DNA of 64,000 nucleotides, from the NCBI GenBank assembly GCA_964498395.1, contig CAZCHE010000002.1:372001-436000 (forward strand), given 5' to 3'. Shown here in pieces: positions 8,934 through 17,228 of the stretch. This DNA is from Parapedobacter sp964498395 (lineage in GTDB: Bacteria; Bacteroidota; Bacteroidia; Sphingobacteriales; Sphingobacteriaceae). The stretch's first letter is position 1; the number at the start of each line of letters is the position of its first letter. The position numbers were made by a program, and so were the translations under genes. Under the pieces are notes generated by a model, which saw only the letters and a list, made by a program, of their open reading frames with translations, was not told where the DNA came from and searched no databases.

Positions 8934-9989
8934 ATGAGTGATAAACTGAAAATAGGTATTTCTATTGGTGATGTAAACGGTATAGGCCTGGAAGTGATTA
9001 TCAAAACGTTGGCTGACAACCGGATACTGGATTTTTTCACGCCAATTGTATACGGCAGTACCAAAGTAGCTTCATTCCATCGCAAGGCATTGGGCATTAA
9101 CGATTTCAGTTTTAACGTGATCCATTCGGCGGAGTCGGCGAGCAGCAAACGCCCGAATATGATTAACTGTTGGCAGGAAGATGTCAAGATTACGCTGGGA
9201 GAAGAAAATGAAATAGGGGGGAAGTACGCGTTCTTATCATTACAACGTGCAGTAGATGATTTGTTGAAGGGTGAAATTGATGCACTCGTTACTGCTCCCA
9301 TCAATAAGCATAATATCCAGCGGGATGAGTTTGATTTCCCCGGACATACGGAATACTTGCAGGCGAGAACCGAGAGCGATGACGTGCTCATGTTTATGGT
9401 TAGCGACGACTTGCGGGTGGGCGTGGTCACCGGGCATATCCCGGTAAAAGATATCGCGCCGAATATCTCAGCAGAGGCGATTGTCTCCAAATTGACGCTG
9501 ATGAATGCCAGCCTTAAGCGTGACTTTTGGATACAGAAGCCGAAAATCGCCGTTTTAGGATTGAACCCCCATGCGGGCGACAACGGGCTCATCGGCACCG
9601 AAGATGAGCAAATCATCATCCCAGCCATTGAAACAGCCAAAAAGGCAGGTGTTTTTTGTTTTGGGCCTTATCCTGCAGATGGTTTCTTTGCCTCAGATAC
9701 CTATACGAAATTCGATGCGGTTCTAGCGATGTATCACGACCAAGGCTTGATTCCGTTTAAGCACATCGCTGCACGTGGCGGCGTTAACTATACCGCTGGA
9801 TTGCCGGTGGTTCGTACATCGCCTGACCATGGAACCGGTTACGATATTGCGGGTAAAAATGTAGCCTCGGAAGTGTCGTTTCGAGAAGCGATATTCGCGG
9901 CTATCCATATCGTGGAGCGCCGGAGGGAACAAGAAGAGCTATCGAAGAATCCATTGACCACAAGACGCCTATCGCGCGACCGGGATTAA
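8934..9989 (+). CDS. pdxA: 4-hydroxythreonine-4-phosphate dehydrogenase PdxA
   Basis: PdxA oxidises 4-phosphooxy-threonine in the DXP-dependent route to pyridoxal 5'-phosphate. The 351-residue protein begins ISIGDVNGIGLEV, a slight variant of the family GDPAGIGPE motif. It carries FPGHTEYL with a metal-binding His, NPHAGDNGLIGTED, and MYHDQGLIPFK with another metal ligand. It is cytoplasmic and of normal length. It is transcribed divergently from the dehydratase-led operon and is followed by the CCA-adding enzyme on the same strand. The start is supported by the -7 box just upstream. Confidence 0.95.
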   Translation: MSDKLKIGISIGDVNGIGLEVIIKTLADNRILDFFTPIVYGSTKVASFHRKALGINDFSFNVIHSAESASSKRPNMINCWQEDVKITLGEENEIGGKYAFLSLQRAVDDLLKGEIDALVTAPINKHNIQRDEFDFPGHTEYLQARTESDDVLMFMVSDDLRVGVVTGHIPVKDIAPNISAEAIVSKLTLMNASLKRDFWIQKPKIAVLGLNPHAGDNGLIGTEDEQIIIPAIETAKKAGVFCFGPYPADGFFASDTYTKFDAVLAMYHDQGLIPFKHIAARGGVNYTAGLPVVRTSPDHGTGYDIAGKNVASEVSFREAIFAAIHIVERRREQEELSKNPLTTRRLSRDRD

Positions 9990-10021
9990 CCCGATAGCAC
10001 GCATATCTCGTGTCGAATATG

Positions 10022-10029
10022 TATTTTTG
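10022..10029 (+). promoter_or_regulatory. Putative -7 box upstream of the CCA-adding enzyme
   Basis: TATTTTTG fits TAnnTTTG and lies only 5 bases before the first ATG at 10035. Either the mRNA is leaderless or translation starts at the later ATGs at 10053 or 10068. Confidence 0.4.
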
Positions 10030-10034
10030 CCCGA

Positions 10035-11477
10035 ATGAATAGGGCTATACCCATGTTGGTATCCAAGATGAACGAATTATTGCACCATTCGATTTTCCCA
10101 TTGCTAAGCGATGTTGCCACGCAATGCCAAGTGGAATGTTATGTTGTCGGTGGGTATGTCAGGGATGGAATCATGGGGCGTGATTTCAAAAATGACATCG
10201 ACATTGTCGTGATAGGTAGCGGTATTGATTTTGCACGGGAGGTGGGGAAGAAGCTGGATACCAAAGTAACGGTTTATAAGAATTTCGGTACAGCCATGTT
10301 AAACCACGGATCCTTGCAAATCGAATTTGTGGGTGCTCGAAAGGAATCTTATCGGTCAGATTCGCGTAAGCCAATAGTGGAAGACGGAAGTTTGCAAGAC
10401 GATCAAAACCGGCGCGATTTTACCATCAATGCCATGGCGCTTTCGCTGAATAAAGGCGACTTCGGTCGTTTGCTCGACCCGTTTGACGGGCTTACAGACA
10501 TCCAGCATCGCATGATCCGCACGCCTTTGGACCCCAATGTGACGTTTTCCGACGATCCTTTGCGGATGATGCGTGCGATACGGTTCGCCACGCAGTTGAA
10601 TTTCAAGATTGATATCTTGGCCATCAAGGCAATTAAGGATAACAAGGAGCGGATCAAGATCATTTCCAGGGAGCGGATCATCGACGAGTTAAATAAGCTC
10701 ATTTTGGCTGATAAACCTTCCATTGGTTTTAAGTACCTCTTCGATACCGGATTGTTGCACCTGGTATTTCCAGCGATGGCCAACCTGTATGGTGTGGACA
10801 TCATCGATGGAAAAGGGCACAAAGATAATTTCTACCATACATTAGAGGTGTTGGATAATGTGGCGGAACTAAGCGATGATTTATGGTTGAGGTGGGCAGC
10901 CATCATGCACGATATAGCTAAACCGGCCACCAAGCGCTTTGACAGGCGGCATGGATGGACATTCCATGGCCACGAGGACAAAGGTGCCCGGATGGTACCT
11001 AAGTTATTCGCCGAACTCAAATTGCCGCTCAACGATAAAATGAAGTTTGTGCAAAAACTGGTGTTGCTACACCTCCGGCCCATTGTGTTGGCGCAGGATA
11101 TCGTGACCGATTCGGCAGTAAGGCGGTTGCTCTTCGAGGCCGGTGACGACATCGACAGCCTGATGATGCTTTGCCATGCGGATGTAACGACCAAAAACGA
11201 ATACAAGAAGAAAAAGTACCGGCAAAATTTCGAATTGGTCAAACAGAAGCTGAAAGATGTGGAAGAACGGGACCAGATTCGGAACTGGCAACCTCCGGTC
11301 ACCGGTGAAGACATCATGGCGGCGTTTGGATTGAAACCGGGGCGGGAAGTGGGTGTCATCAAAAATGCTATTCGAGAAGCGATATTGGAAGGGGATATTC
11401 CGAATAGTAAGGAAGAGGCCTATCAGTTTATGTTGAGAAAAGGAGAAGAGATTGGGCTAGCCCAAGCACGAAGTTAA
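10035..11477 (+). CDS. cca: CCA tRNA nucleotidyltransferase with HD domain
   Basis: The enzyme adds or repairs the 3'-CCA end of tRNA. The class II nucleotidyltransferase head is clear: GGYVRDGIMGRDFKNDIDIVV (GGxVRD plus catalytic DxD) near residues 36-57, then RRDFTINAMA, and an arginine-rich DDPLRMMRAIRFA helix. The C-terminal half has an HD phosphohydrolase domain (GKGHKDNFYHTLEVL, WAAIMHDIAKPATK). At 480 residues it resembles other Bacteroidota CCA/HD proteins. The N-terminus is uncertain: the -7 box 5 bases upstream makes Met-7 (10053) or Met-12 (10068) plausible starts. Its final codons and stop lie inside a heptamer repeat array. Confidence 0.92.
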   Translation: MNRAIPMLVSKMNELLHHSIFPLLSDVATQCQVECYVVGGYVRDGIMGRDFKNDIDIVVIGSGIDFAREVGKKLDTKVTVYKNFGTAMLNHGSLQIEFVGARKESYRSDSRKPIVEDGSLQDDQNRRDFTINAMALSLNKGDFGRLLDPFDGLTDIQHRMIRTPLDPNVTFSDDPLRMMRAIRFATQLNFKIDILAIKAIKDNKERIKIISRERIIDELNKLILADKPSIGFKYLFDTGLLHLVFPAMANLYGVDIIDGKGHKDNFYHTLEVLDNVAELSDDLWLRWAAIMHDIAKPATKRFDRRHGWTFHGHEDKGARMVPKLFAELKLPLNDKMKFVQKLVLLHLRPIVLAQDIVTDSAVRRLLFEAGDDIDSLMMLCHADVTTKNEYKKKKYRQNFELVKQKLKDVEERDQIRNWQPPVTGEDIMAAFGLKPGREVGVIKNAIREAILEGDIPNSKEEAYQFMLRKGEEIGLAQARS

Positions 11478-11554
11478 AGGTGCGGAGTTAGCCGTACGAA
11501 ATACGGATGGGGCGGCAAAACTTCTAACTTCGTATTTCGTACTTCGTACTTAAA
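11466..11554. repeat. Inverted heptamer arrays at the 3' end of cca
   Basis: The left arm (11466-11507) has six 7-bp units related to GTACGAA and includes the last codons and stop of cca. The right arm (11520-11554) has five 7-bp units with consensus ACTTCGT. A perfect 12-bp inverted repeat, GTACGAAATACG at 11494-11505 with its complement at 11531-11542, joins the arms into a hairpin. There is no T-tract, so it does not look like a simple terminator. Confidence 0.7.
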
Positions 11555-11603
11555 TTCAGATATTCGCATTAAGTTCAATTAGATAATAATTACACGCGCT
11601 ACC

Positions 11604-12197
11604 ATGGCTATTTACCGATTTAGGGTTTCGTTTGAAGATTATGATGATGTGATTCGTGAGATTGACGTGTTACCAAAGCATACGTTTTTGGATTTGCATC
11701 GTGCGCTACATGCTGCCACGGGTTACAATCCAGAAGTTTCCTCGTCCTTTTACGTGAGCAACGACCATTGGAAAAAGGGAGAGGAGATCGCCTACATGCC
11801 CACTGACAAGAAAATGGAAAACGGGGTGGTACTCATGCAAGATTCCAGGTTGAGCAAGTTTATCGATGACCCCCACCAGAAATTTTATTACGTGTATAAT
11901 TTTGATCGGCCATTTGATTTCCATGTGCAATTGATCAAGATATTGAAAGAGGAAGAAGGGAAAGAATACCCTGCTTTATTCAAGAGCGTTGGGCAGGCTC
12001 CGAAACCGCTGGGCAGTAGTGTACTGCCCACCGAGTCGACGGGTAAAAAGGAGAAGGATGAAGACGACTACGATTTCTTGAATGAAACGGAATACGGTAT
12101 CGACGAAGCGGAAGATTTCGATATGCTGGATGAAGAGGAGCAGGAGCAAGAAGAGAATAATGGAAACGAGAATGGCGGGTTTGAAGAGGAGTATTAG
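11604..12197 (+). CDS. pRiA4b ORF-3-like (TnpR-like) domain protein
   Basis: A 197-residue protein whose N-terminal 115 residues resemble the plasmid pRiA4b ORF-3-like domain. It starts with a YRFRVSFEDYDDVIREIDV strand pair, then FLDLHRALHAATGYN and SSSFYVSNDHWKKGEEIAY. The C-terminal 60 residues are low complexity and strongly acidic. The family is widespread in Bacteroidota and has no established biochemical role; the transposon-related name is historical. It lies 8 bp before miaA on the same strand, so the two may be co-transcribed. Confidence 0.75.
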   Translation: MAIYRFRVSFEDYDDVIREIDVLPKHTFLDLHRALHAATGYNPEVSSSFYVSNDHWKKGEEIAYMPTDKKMENGVVLMQDSRLSKFIDDPHQKFYYVYNFDRPFDFHVQLIKILKEEEGKEYPALFKSVGQAPKPLGSSVLPTESTGKKEKDEDDYDFLNETEYGIDEAEDFDMLDEEEQEQEENNGNENGGFEEEY

Positions 12198-12205
12198 TTA
12201 ATCGC

Positions 12206-13129
12206 GTGGCAAAAACTCTCGTTTGCATCGTCGGCCCCACAGCCATCGGGAAAACGGCCAACGGCATTGCGCTTGCACAGGCATTGGATACCGTGGTATT
12301 ATCTGCTGATTCCCGGCAATTCTACCGGGAAATGAACATCGGTACCGCGAAACCCAGTGCCGAGGAATTAGCAACCGTGCCCCATTATTTCATTAATTCC
12401 CATAACCTGACTTCGGATTACTCGGCGGGTGATTTCGAGCGCGAGGCACTTGATTTGTTGGATGAATTGTTTGCGCAACGGGATGTGATCGTGTTGGTCG
12501 GCGGGTCGGGCCTGTTTGTCGATGCGGTATGTCAAGGGTTGGATGATCTGCCCAAGCCGTTGCCCGGTGTGCGCGATCGACTGAATGAACTCCATCGCAA
12601 TAAGGGGCTGGAACATTTGCAGGATCTGTTGAAGGAGCTTGACCCCGTATACTACGCCGAGGTAGATATCCATAATCCACAGCGCGTCATCCGGGCATTG
12701 GAGGTGTGCGAAAGTACCGGAAAACCGTTTTCGCATTTCCGCAGGCAGCAAACCGCTACCCGCCCTTTTGAAGTGCTTAAAATAGGGCTGAACACTGATC
12801 GGGAGCAGCTATACCAACGCATCAATGCACGAGTAGACCAGATGATGGCGCAAGGACTCTTAGCAGAAGTGAAATCATTGTTGCCGTACCGCAACTTGCC
12901 TCCTTTGCAGACGGTGGGGTATACGGAATTGTTTGATTACCTCGATGGCCGCTGTTCCTTGGAAGAGGCCGTCGATCGCATCAAACAAAATACCCGGCGA
13001 TACGCCAAGAGGCAGCTTACGTGGTTCAAAAAGGACACCTCGACTGCTTGGTTCGAACCCGATGAAACACCGGCAATCATCCGCTTCGTTAAGGGTAAGT
13101 TAGGTGGGGGAGTGAGTGAAGTAAGTTGA
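12206..13129 (+). CDS. miaA: tRNA dimethylallyltransferase MiaA
   Basis: MiaA transfers a dimethylallyl group to N6 of adenosine-37 in tRNAs reading UNN codons; MiaB, encoded at 41.8 kb, then methylthiolates it. The 307-residue protein starts at a GTG. It shows the P-loop GPTAIGKT, the DSRQFYREMNIGTAKPS substrate loop and VLVGGSGLFVDAV. TVGYTELFDYLDG and RYAKRQLTWFK follow near the C-terminus. The GTG is chosen because it gives the canonical N-terminus MAKTLVCIVGPTA immediately before the P-loop. No -7 box precedes it, which fits co-transcription with the upstream gene. Confidence 0.95.
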   Translation: MAKTLVCIVGPTAIGKTANGIALAQALDTVVLSADSRQFYREMNIGTAKPSAEELATVPHYFINSHNLTSDYSAGDFEREALDLLDELFAQRDVIVLVGGSGLFVDAVCQGLDDLPKPLPGVRDRLNELHRNKGLEHLQDLLKELDPVYYAEVDIHNPQRVIRALEVCESTGKPFSHFRRQQTATRPFEVLKIGLNTDREQLYQRINARVDQMMAQGLLAEVKSLLPYRNLPPLQTVGYTELFDYLDGRCSLEEAVDRIKQNTRRYAKRQLTWFKKDTSTAWFEPDETPAIIRFVKGKLGGGVSEVS

Positions 13130-13148
13130 ATAAATTAGTCAGTCAAAC

Positions 13149-13204
13149 TTCTGTCTTCCGTCTCCAGTCTTCCATCCTCCGTCTTCTGTCTCCGGTCTCC
13201 CGAC
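13149..13204. repeat. Heptamer array (GACNGRA family) abutting the ilvE stop
   Basis: Eight consecutive 7-bp units without a break in period. On the minus strand, the sense of ilvE, the consensus is GACNGRA, purine-rich, and the array begins at the last base of the ilvE TAG. The same family in the opposite genomic orientation, but again in the sense of the preceding gene, follows ssb at 45261-45344. Confidence 0.85.
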
Positions 13205-14271
13205 TATACAATAAAATTCCACCCAAACTCATCCGCTATCCGGCCATACCGCAGGTCGTTAAGGTATTGCAATACCTTGTTGGAGAATTCACGTTGCTCG
13301 GGATTGGGCAGGGTGTAAATATTGCCTTCGTAACCGATTTCAGAAATGGGGGTCAATGTGGCAGCGGTACCTGCAGCAAAAGCCTCTGTCACACTTCCAT
13401 CTTCAATGCCATCAATAAGTTCCTTGACGGAAACCTTACGTTCCTCAGCACCATATCCCCAATGCCGCGCGATTTCGATAATGCTGCGACGTGTGATGCC
13501 GTGGAGGATCGTTTCTGATGAAGGGGTAATGATGGTGTCACCGACCCTGAACAACAGGTTAGCGGTACCGGCCTCTTCGACATACTTGTGTTCCTTGGCA
13601 TCAGTCCACATCAGTTGGTCAAAACCTTCTTGTTGGGCCAATTTGGTGGGGTGCAATGACAGTGCGTAGTTACCTGCATTTTTGGAAAAACCCACGCCAC
13701 CCTCTGCTGCACGCGTGTAGCGCGTTTCCACTTTGAGGCGGAGCGGCTTGTTGTAATACGCGCCTACCGGACCCGTGATGATGATAAATTTATAGGAGTT
13801 AGAGGGGTGTACACCGAGGGCCGCCTCTGTGGCAAACATAAACGGACGGATATAAAGGGATGCCCCGGGTGTTGAAGGAACCCAATCGCGGTCCATATCA
13901 ATCAACCTTTTCATGCCATCGATGAAAATTTCTTCCGGAACCTCTGGCATTTCCAAGCGCGTGGCAGATTTGTTGAATCGTTCGTTGTTTTTGTCGGGCC
14001 TAAAAATACTGACGGTTCCGTCTGAGAATTTATAGGCTTTGATCCCCTCGAAAATAGATTGCCCGTAGTGCAGGGCGGACATAGAAGGGCTTATCGAGAT
14101 ATCTCCATAAGGCACAATACTCAGATCTTCCCATTGTCCGTTGACATAATCGGCCACTAGCATGTGGTCTGATAATATCTTGCCAAACTTCAAATTTTCG
14201 AAATCGACCTGCGCAAGCCTAGATTGCGAGGTACGATTCACATGGATCGGTAATGTTGCTGCCTCACTCAT
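13204..14271 (-). CDS. ilvE: Branched-chain amino acid aminotransferase
   Basis: A fold-type IV PLP enzyme that interconverts Leu, Ile and Val with their 2-oxo acids. The catalytic Lys lies in GFSKNAGNYALSL. Other family marks are LHYGQSIFEGIKAYK, SLYIRPFMFATE, EEAGTANLLF and ETILHGITRRSIIE. The C-terminal GTAATLTPI loop is the usual PLP phosphate-binding part. The ATG at 14271 (MSEAATLP) is preferred; an ATG 24 bases upstream is possible. The 355 residues fit the type II (eukaryote-like) BCAT family common in Bacteroidota. A heptamer repeat starts directly at the stop codon. Confidence 0.93.
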   Translation of the reverse strand: MSEAATLPIHVNRTSQSRLAQVDFENLKFGKILSDHMLVADYVNGQWEDLSIVPYGDISISPSMSALHYGQSIFEGIKAYKFSDGTVSIFRPDKNNERFNKSATRLEMPEVPEEIFIDGMKRLIDMDRDWVPSTPGASLYIRPFMFATEAALGVHPSNSYKFIIITGPVGAYYNKPLRLKVETRYTRAAEGGVGFSKNAGNYALSLHPTKLAQQEGFDQLMWTDAKEHKYVEEAGTANLLFRVGDTIITPSSETILHGITRRSIIEIARHWGYGAEERKVSVKELIDGIEDGSVTEAFAAGTAATLTPISEIGYEGNIYTLPNPEQREFSNKVLQYLNDLRYGRIADEFGWNFIV

Positions 14272-14349
14272 TGCTGTAAAATTAGTAGGCCGCAATTTAG
14301 CAAAAAAAGCGGATTGGAAGAAGGGATTCGTTCCAACCCGCGTGAAATG

Positions 14350-14682
14350 TTATTCGGTGATCTCTTCTACCGTGGCGTCTGGTGCATTTCGTTTGACGGA
14401 GTCAATGCCGTTGTCTCGCCCGGACTCGGATTTGTACATTTGGCTAGCGCCAATGACTTGTCCGTTGGCCGCCTTGAGATTAAAGAAAAGCCTACCGTCT
14501 TTTGCTTCCTTTTTCTCAAATTTGCTATCATCGGTCGCGTTTTTGCGCACGGATTCAATTCCGTTGAGGCATGAAGCCTTAGCGGTATAACCTTCGCTTG
14601 TCAAGATAATCTCCCCATTGCCCGCCTTTAAATTGAACTGGAATTCCCCGTTTTTACGGGTAGAGATAACGAACTTTCCCAT
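14350..14682 (-). CDS. DUF1508 (YegP-like) tandem-repeat protein
   Basis: A 110-residue protein made of two copies of the 50-residue DUF1508/YegP repeat. Repeat one runs from FVISTRKNGEFQFNLKAGNGEIIL to GIESVRKNA, and repeat two from GRLFFNLKAANGQVIGAS to GIDSVKRNAP. The family forms a small two-repeat fold of unknown function that is often expressed under stress. It stands alone, with 279 bp upstream. The assignment to the family is strong; no activity can be inferred. Confidence 0.88.
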   Translation of the reverse strand: MGKFVISTRKNGEFQFNLKAGNGEIILTSEGYTAKASCLNGIESVRKNATDDSKFEKKEAKDGRLFFNLKAANGQVIGASQMYKSESGRDNGIDSVKRNAPDATVEEITE

Positions 14683-14911
14683 GATTCTGATGATTTTGGT
14701 GTATAATTAACTGATAGGGTTTTTTTACAATGCTAAGTTAAACAACTGTATTTTAAATCAAAATTAATTTGCTGTAATCTGGATATGGCAAGGCAGGCTT
14801 TTTCGATTGTCCATTGAAAACAGGAATACAGCCATCCACATGCGATGGTTTTGACTTAAATCCCCCTTCATATTGTCGTAAATACCCGTACGGGATCCGA
14901 TCGCCGTTGTC

Positions 14912-14919
14912 TACCTTTG
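14912..14919 (+). promoter_or_regulatory. Putative -7 box of the RpoA-CTD-like gene
   Basis: TACCTTTG fits TAnnTTTG, 42 bases before the ATG at 14962. No obvious -33 element is seen. Confidence 0.4.
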
Positions 14920-14961
14920 TTAGGTGATTGGATTTATTCAATTAAATATATCAGTTGAGCC

Positions 14962-15243
14962 ATGAGCGCGTTGAGGACCTGCCCGAGTGGGCATTCTTAT
15001 TACAAAAGCAGTGACTGCCCGGTATGTCCGGTCTGCGAAGCTGAACGGAAACCGAAGGAAGGTTTCCTTGCTCGATTAAGTTCGCCGGCGAGGCAGGCAT
15101 TGGAACATGAGGGGATAACCAGTTTGGAAAAATTAGCCATGCATAGCGAAAAGGAGATTTTGGCCTTACATGGTATGGGAAAGGCATCGATGCCGACCCT
15201 TCGGGCGGCATTGGAGGAAGTAGGGTTGATGTTTACCCAGTAG
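14962..15243 (+). CDS. Small zinc-ribbon plus RNA polymerase alpha C-terminal-domain-like protein
   Basis: A 93-residue protein. The N-terminus has cysteines spaced like a short zinc ribbon (CPSGHSYYKSSDCPVCPVCE, residues 7-26). The C-terminal 60 residues have two helix-hairpin-helix turns (ITSLEKLAMHSEKEILALHGMGKASMPTLRAAL) that closely resemble the alpha-CTD of RNA polymerase. Proteins with this fold in Bacteroidota are annotated as alpha-CTD domain proteins and may bind DNA or RNA. Its role is unknown. It ends just before a strong bidirectional terminator. Confidence 0.75.
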   Translation: MSALRTCPSGHSYYKSSDCPVCPVCEAERKPKEGFLARLSSPARQALEHEGITSLEKLAMHSEKEILALHGMGKASMPTLRAALEEVGLMFTQ

Positions 15244-15251
15244 TGGTATTA

Positions 15252-15300
15252 AAAAAAAACCGGCTATTTCATTAGGAAATAGCCGGGGTTTGTTTGCTTT
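15252..15300. terminator. Bidirectional intrinsic terminator
   Basis: A perfect 11-bp stem (CCGGCTATTTC at 15260-15270, complement at 15276-15286) with a 5-base loop. A-tracts lie on the left and a T-rich stretch on the right, so it can serve the alpha-CTD-like gene. It may also serve recA, which converges from the other strand. Confidence 0.85.
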
Positions 15301-15377
15301 GAGTGATCACCAAGGATAATAGCGGTGAAACGAATCCATGGTATTCCTTTGCGATCACGACCTTCCACTGGGGGCTA

Positions 15378-16385
15378 CTATAACTCTTCCAGTTTTTCAG
15401 CCGTAACTTCTGCTTTTATTTTTTCTTCCAGTTCATCCATCAGATCCGGATTGTCGAGCAGCAGTGTTTTTACCGCATCACGCCCTTGGCCGAGTTTGGT
15501 GTCGCCATAACTAAACCAGGAACCGGATTTCTTGATGATATTGAAATCCACACCCAAGTCGATGATCTCGCCGGCTTTGGAAATGCCTTCTCCAAACATA
15601 ATGTCAAACTCCGCAACACGGAAAGGAGGGGCCACTTTATTCTTTACAATTTTCACCTTCACCCGGTTACCGGCCACTTCGTCGGCATCTTTGATTTGCG
15701 CCATGCGCCGGATATCGAGGCGTACCGAGGCATAGAATTTAAGGGCATTACCACCCGTAGTCGTTTCGGGATTGCCAAACATCACGCCTATTTTTTCCCG
15801 TAATTGGTTGATGAAGATACAGCAGCAGTTGGTTTTGGAAATGGTGCCGGTAAGTTTACGCAGCGCTTGGGACATCAGGCGAGCTTGTAAGCCCATCTTG
15901 GAATCGCCCATTTCGCCTTCTATCTCCCCTTTGGGAACCAATGCGGCAACGGAGTCAATGACGATGACATCGATCGCTCCCGACCGAATAAGGTTATCGG
16001 CAATTTCCAGGGCCTGCTCCCCATTGTCTGGCTGAGAGATCAATAGGTTCTCGATATCCACACCAAGTTTCCTTGCATAATATTTGTCGAATGCGTGTTC
16101 GGCATCAATGATAGCAGCGATACCGCCCTTTTTCTGTGCTTCCGCGATGATGTGCGTAGCCAGTGTGGTCTTGCCGGAAGATTCCGGACCATATATTTCA
16201 ATCACCCTGCCTTTGGGTACCCCGCCAATGCCTAGTGCAATGTCCAACCCGATAGAGCCTGTTGAAATGGCATCAATGGGCTCTACGGCCGAATCGCCCA
16301 GTTTCATGACCGTACCCTTACCATATGATTTTTCTAATTTATCGAGGGTTAGCTGCAGTGCTTTTAATTTGTCTTGGTTGCTCAT
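15378..16385 (-). CDS. recA: Recombinase RecA
   Basis: RecA forms filaments on single-stranded DNA, drives strand exchange and, in many bacteria, LexA autocleavage. The 335-residue protein carries Walker A GPESSGKTT near residues 65-73, the IDAEHAFD region, Walker B VIDSVAAL, and loop L2 around FGNPETTTGGNALKFYAS. INQLREKIGVMFG is also present. Length and order are normal, with no intein. A -7 box TACCTTTG lies 20 bases upstream. No clear LexA-type palindrome is visible in the short upstream region. Confidence 0.98.
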   Translation of the reverse strand: MSNQDKLKALQLTLDKLEKSYGKGTVMKLGDSAVEPIDAISTGSIGLDIALGIGGVPKGRVIEIYGPESSGKTTLATHIIAEAQKKGGIAAIIDAEHAFDKYYARKLGVDIENLLISQPDNGEQALEIADNLIRSGAIDVIVIDSVAALVPKGEIEGEMGDSKMGLQARLMSQALRKLTGTISKTNCCCIFINQLREKIGVMFGNPETTTGGNALKFYASVRLDIRRMAQIKDADEVAGNRVKVKIVKNKVAPPFRVAEFDIMFGEGISKAGEIIDLGVDFNIIKKSGSWFSYGDTKLGQGRDAVKTLLLDNPDLMDELEEKIKAEVTAEKLEEL

Positions 16386-16404
16386 TTTATGTTAATTATT
16401 TTAT

Positions 16405-16412
16405 CAAAGGTA
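16405..16412 (-). promoter_or_regulatory. Putative recA -7 box
   Basis: On the minus strand TACCTTTG fits TAnnTTTG and lies about 20 bases before the recA ATG in a very A/T-rich region. A -33 TTTG is not evident. Confidence 0.5.
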
Positions 16413-16480
16413 AAAACAATAATTTTATTTTGCTAATAATTTTCGTTTTTTATCAAAATGGTTTTGATCGCGGGTATCGG

Positions 16481-17161
16481 CTATTGCGTGGCCTCGACCG
16501 CTGTTGTTTTTTTCTTTCCGATACCAAATCGCTTTTCATAATATTTACACATCCAAGTGATGGGGCATTCTTCACATTTGGGTTTGCGTGCTAAGCAGAT
16601 GTATCGTCCGTGTAAAATCAACCAATGGTGTGCGATCGCTAACGTTTCCTTGGGCAACTCGCTCACGAGTTGTTTTTCAACGGCAAGGGGTGTCTTGGCA
16701 TTATTGGTCAAGCCGATGCGGTTGGCTACGCGAAACACATGCGTGTCTACGGCCATGGCGGGGGCGTGATATACTACGGACGCGATGACATTGGCGGTTT
16801 TGCGGCCTACCCCGGGTAATTTTTGTAGTTCCTCCACTTGCTCAGGTACGACACCGCCGAAATCCGATAATAGCTTTTGTGCCATGCCCACCAGATGTTT
16901 GGATTTATTGTTCGGGTAACTGACGCTACGGATATAGGTGAACACTTCTTCCGGCGTACTGGCGGCGAGGCTTTCGGCATCGGGAAAACGGTCGAACAAT
17001 GCGGGGGTCACTTGGTTGATGCGCTTGTCCGTGCATTGTGCTGACAGGATTACAGCCACTAAAAGCTCATACGGGTTGCTGTAGTTCAGTTCAGTTTGGG
17101 CGTCTGGGTTATGCGTCGAAAAATATTCTACAAACGCGCGGTATCGTTCTTTTTTGAGCAT
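16481..17161 (-). CDS. nth: Endonuclease III (DNA glycosylase / AP lyase)
   Basis: Nth removes oxidised pyrimidines and nicks AP sites in base-excision repair. Motifs are ILSAQCTDKRINQVTP with the substrate-binding Gln, the helix-hairpin-helix LPGVGRKTANVI with the catalytic Lys, and VDTHVFRVANRIGL with the catalytic Asp. The C-terminal [4Fe-4S] cluster has Cys spacing C-x6-C-x2-C-x5-C (CLARKPKCEECPITWMC). The ATG at 17161 is chosen; an in-frame TTG two codons upstream falls inside the -7 box. A C-terminal basic tail (KKKTTAVEATQ) follows the cluster. Confidence 0.95.
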   Translation of the reverse strand: MLKKERYRAFVEYFSTHNPDAQTELNYSNPYELLVAVILSAQCTDKRINQVTPALFDRFPDAESLAASTPEEVFTYIRSVSYPNNKSKHLVGMAQKLLSDFGGVVPEQVEELQKLPGVGRKTANVIASVVYHAPAMAVDTHVFRVANRIGLTNNAKTPLAVEKQLVSELPKETLAIAHHWLILHGRYICLARKPKCEECPITWMCKYYEKRFGIGKKKTTAVEATQ

Positions 17162-17164
17162 AGC

Positions 17165-17195
17165 CAAACATAATCAAAATCACGTTGATTTGCAA
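17165..17195 (-). promoter_or_regulatory. nth promoter, probably leaderless
   Basis: On the minus strand TTG, 20 bases, then TATGTTTG (17172-17165) matches the Bacteroidota -33/-7 arrangement. The box ends only 3 bases before the nth ATG, so the transcript would start at or very near the start codon. Confidence 0.55.
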
Positions 17196-17228
17196 TAAGA
17201 CGGATGGGGTTTTGAGCGACTGCTGTAC

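Noticed and set aside
8747..9640. Long minus-strand open frame extending the dehydratase upstream
   Set aside because: It is antisense to pdxA, has Ser/Ile-rich nonsense-like composition, and the hotdog domain starts right after the ATG at 8746.
14753..14941. 62-codon minus-strand ORF beginning with TTG
   Set aside because: Rare start, overlaps the promoter of the alpha-CTD-like gene, no recognisable domain.
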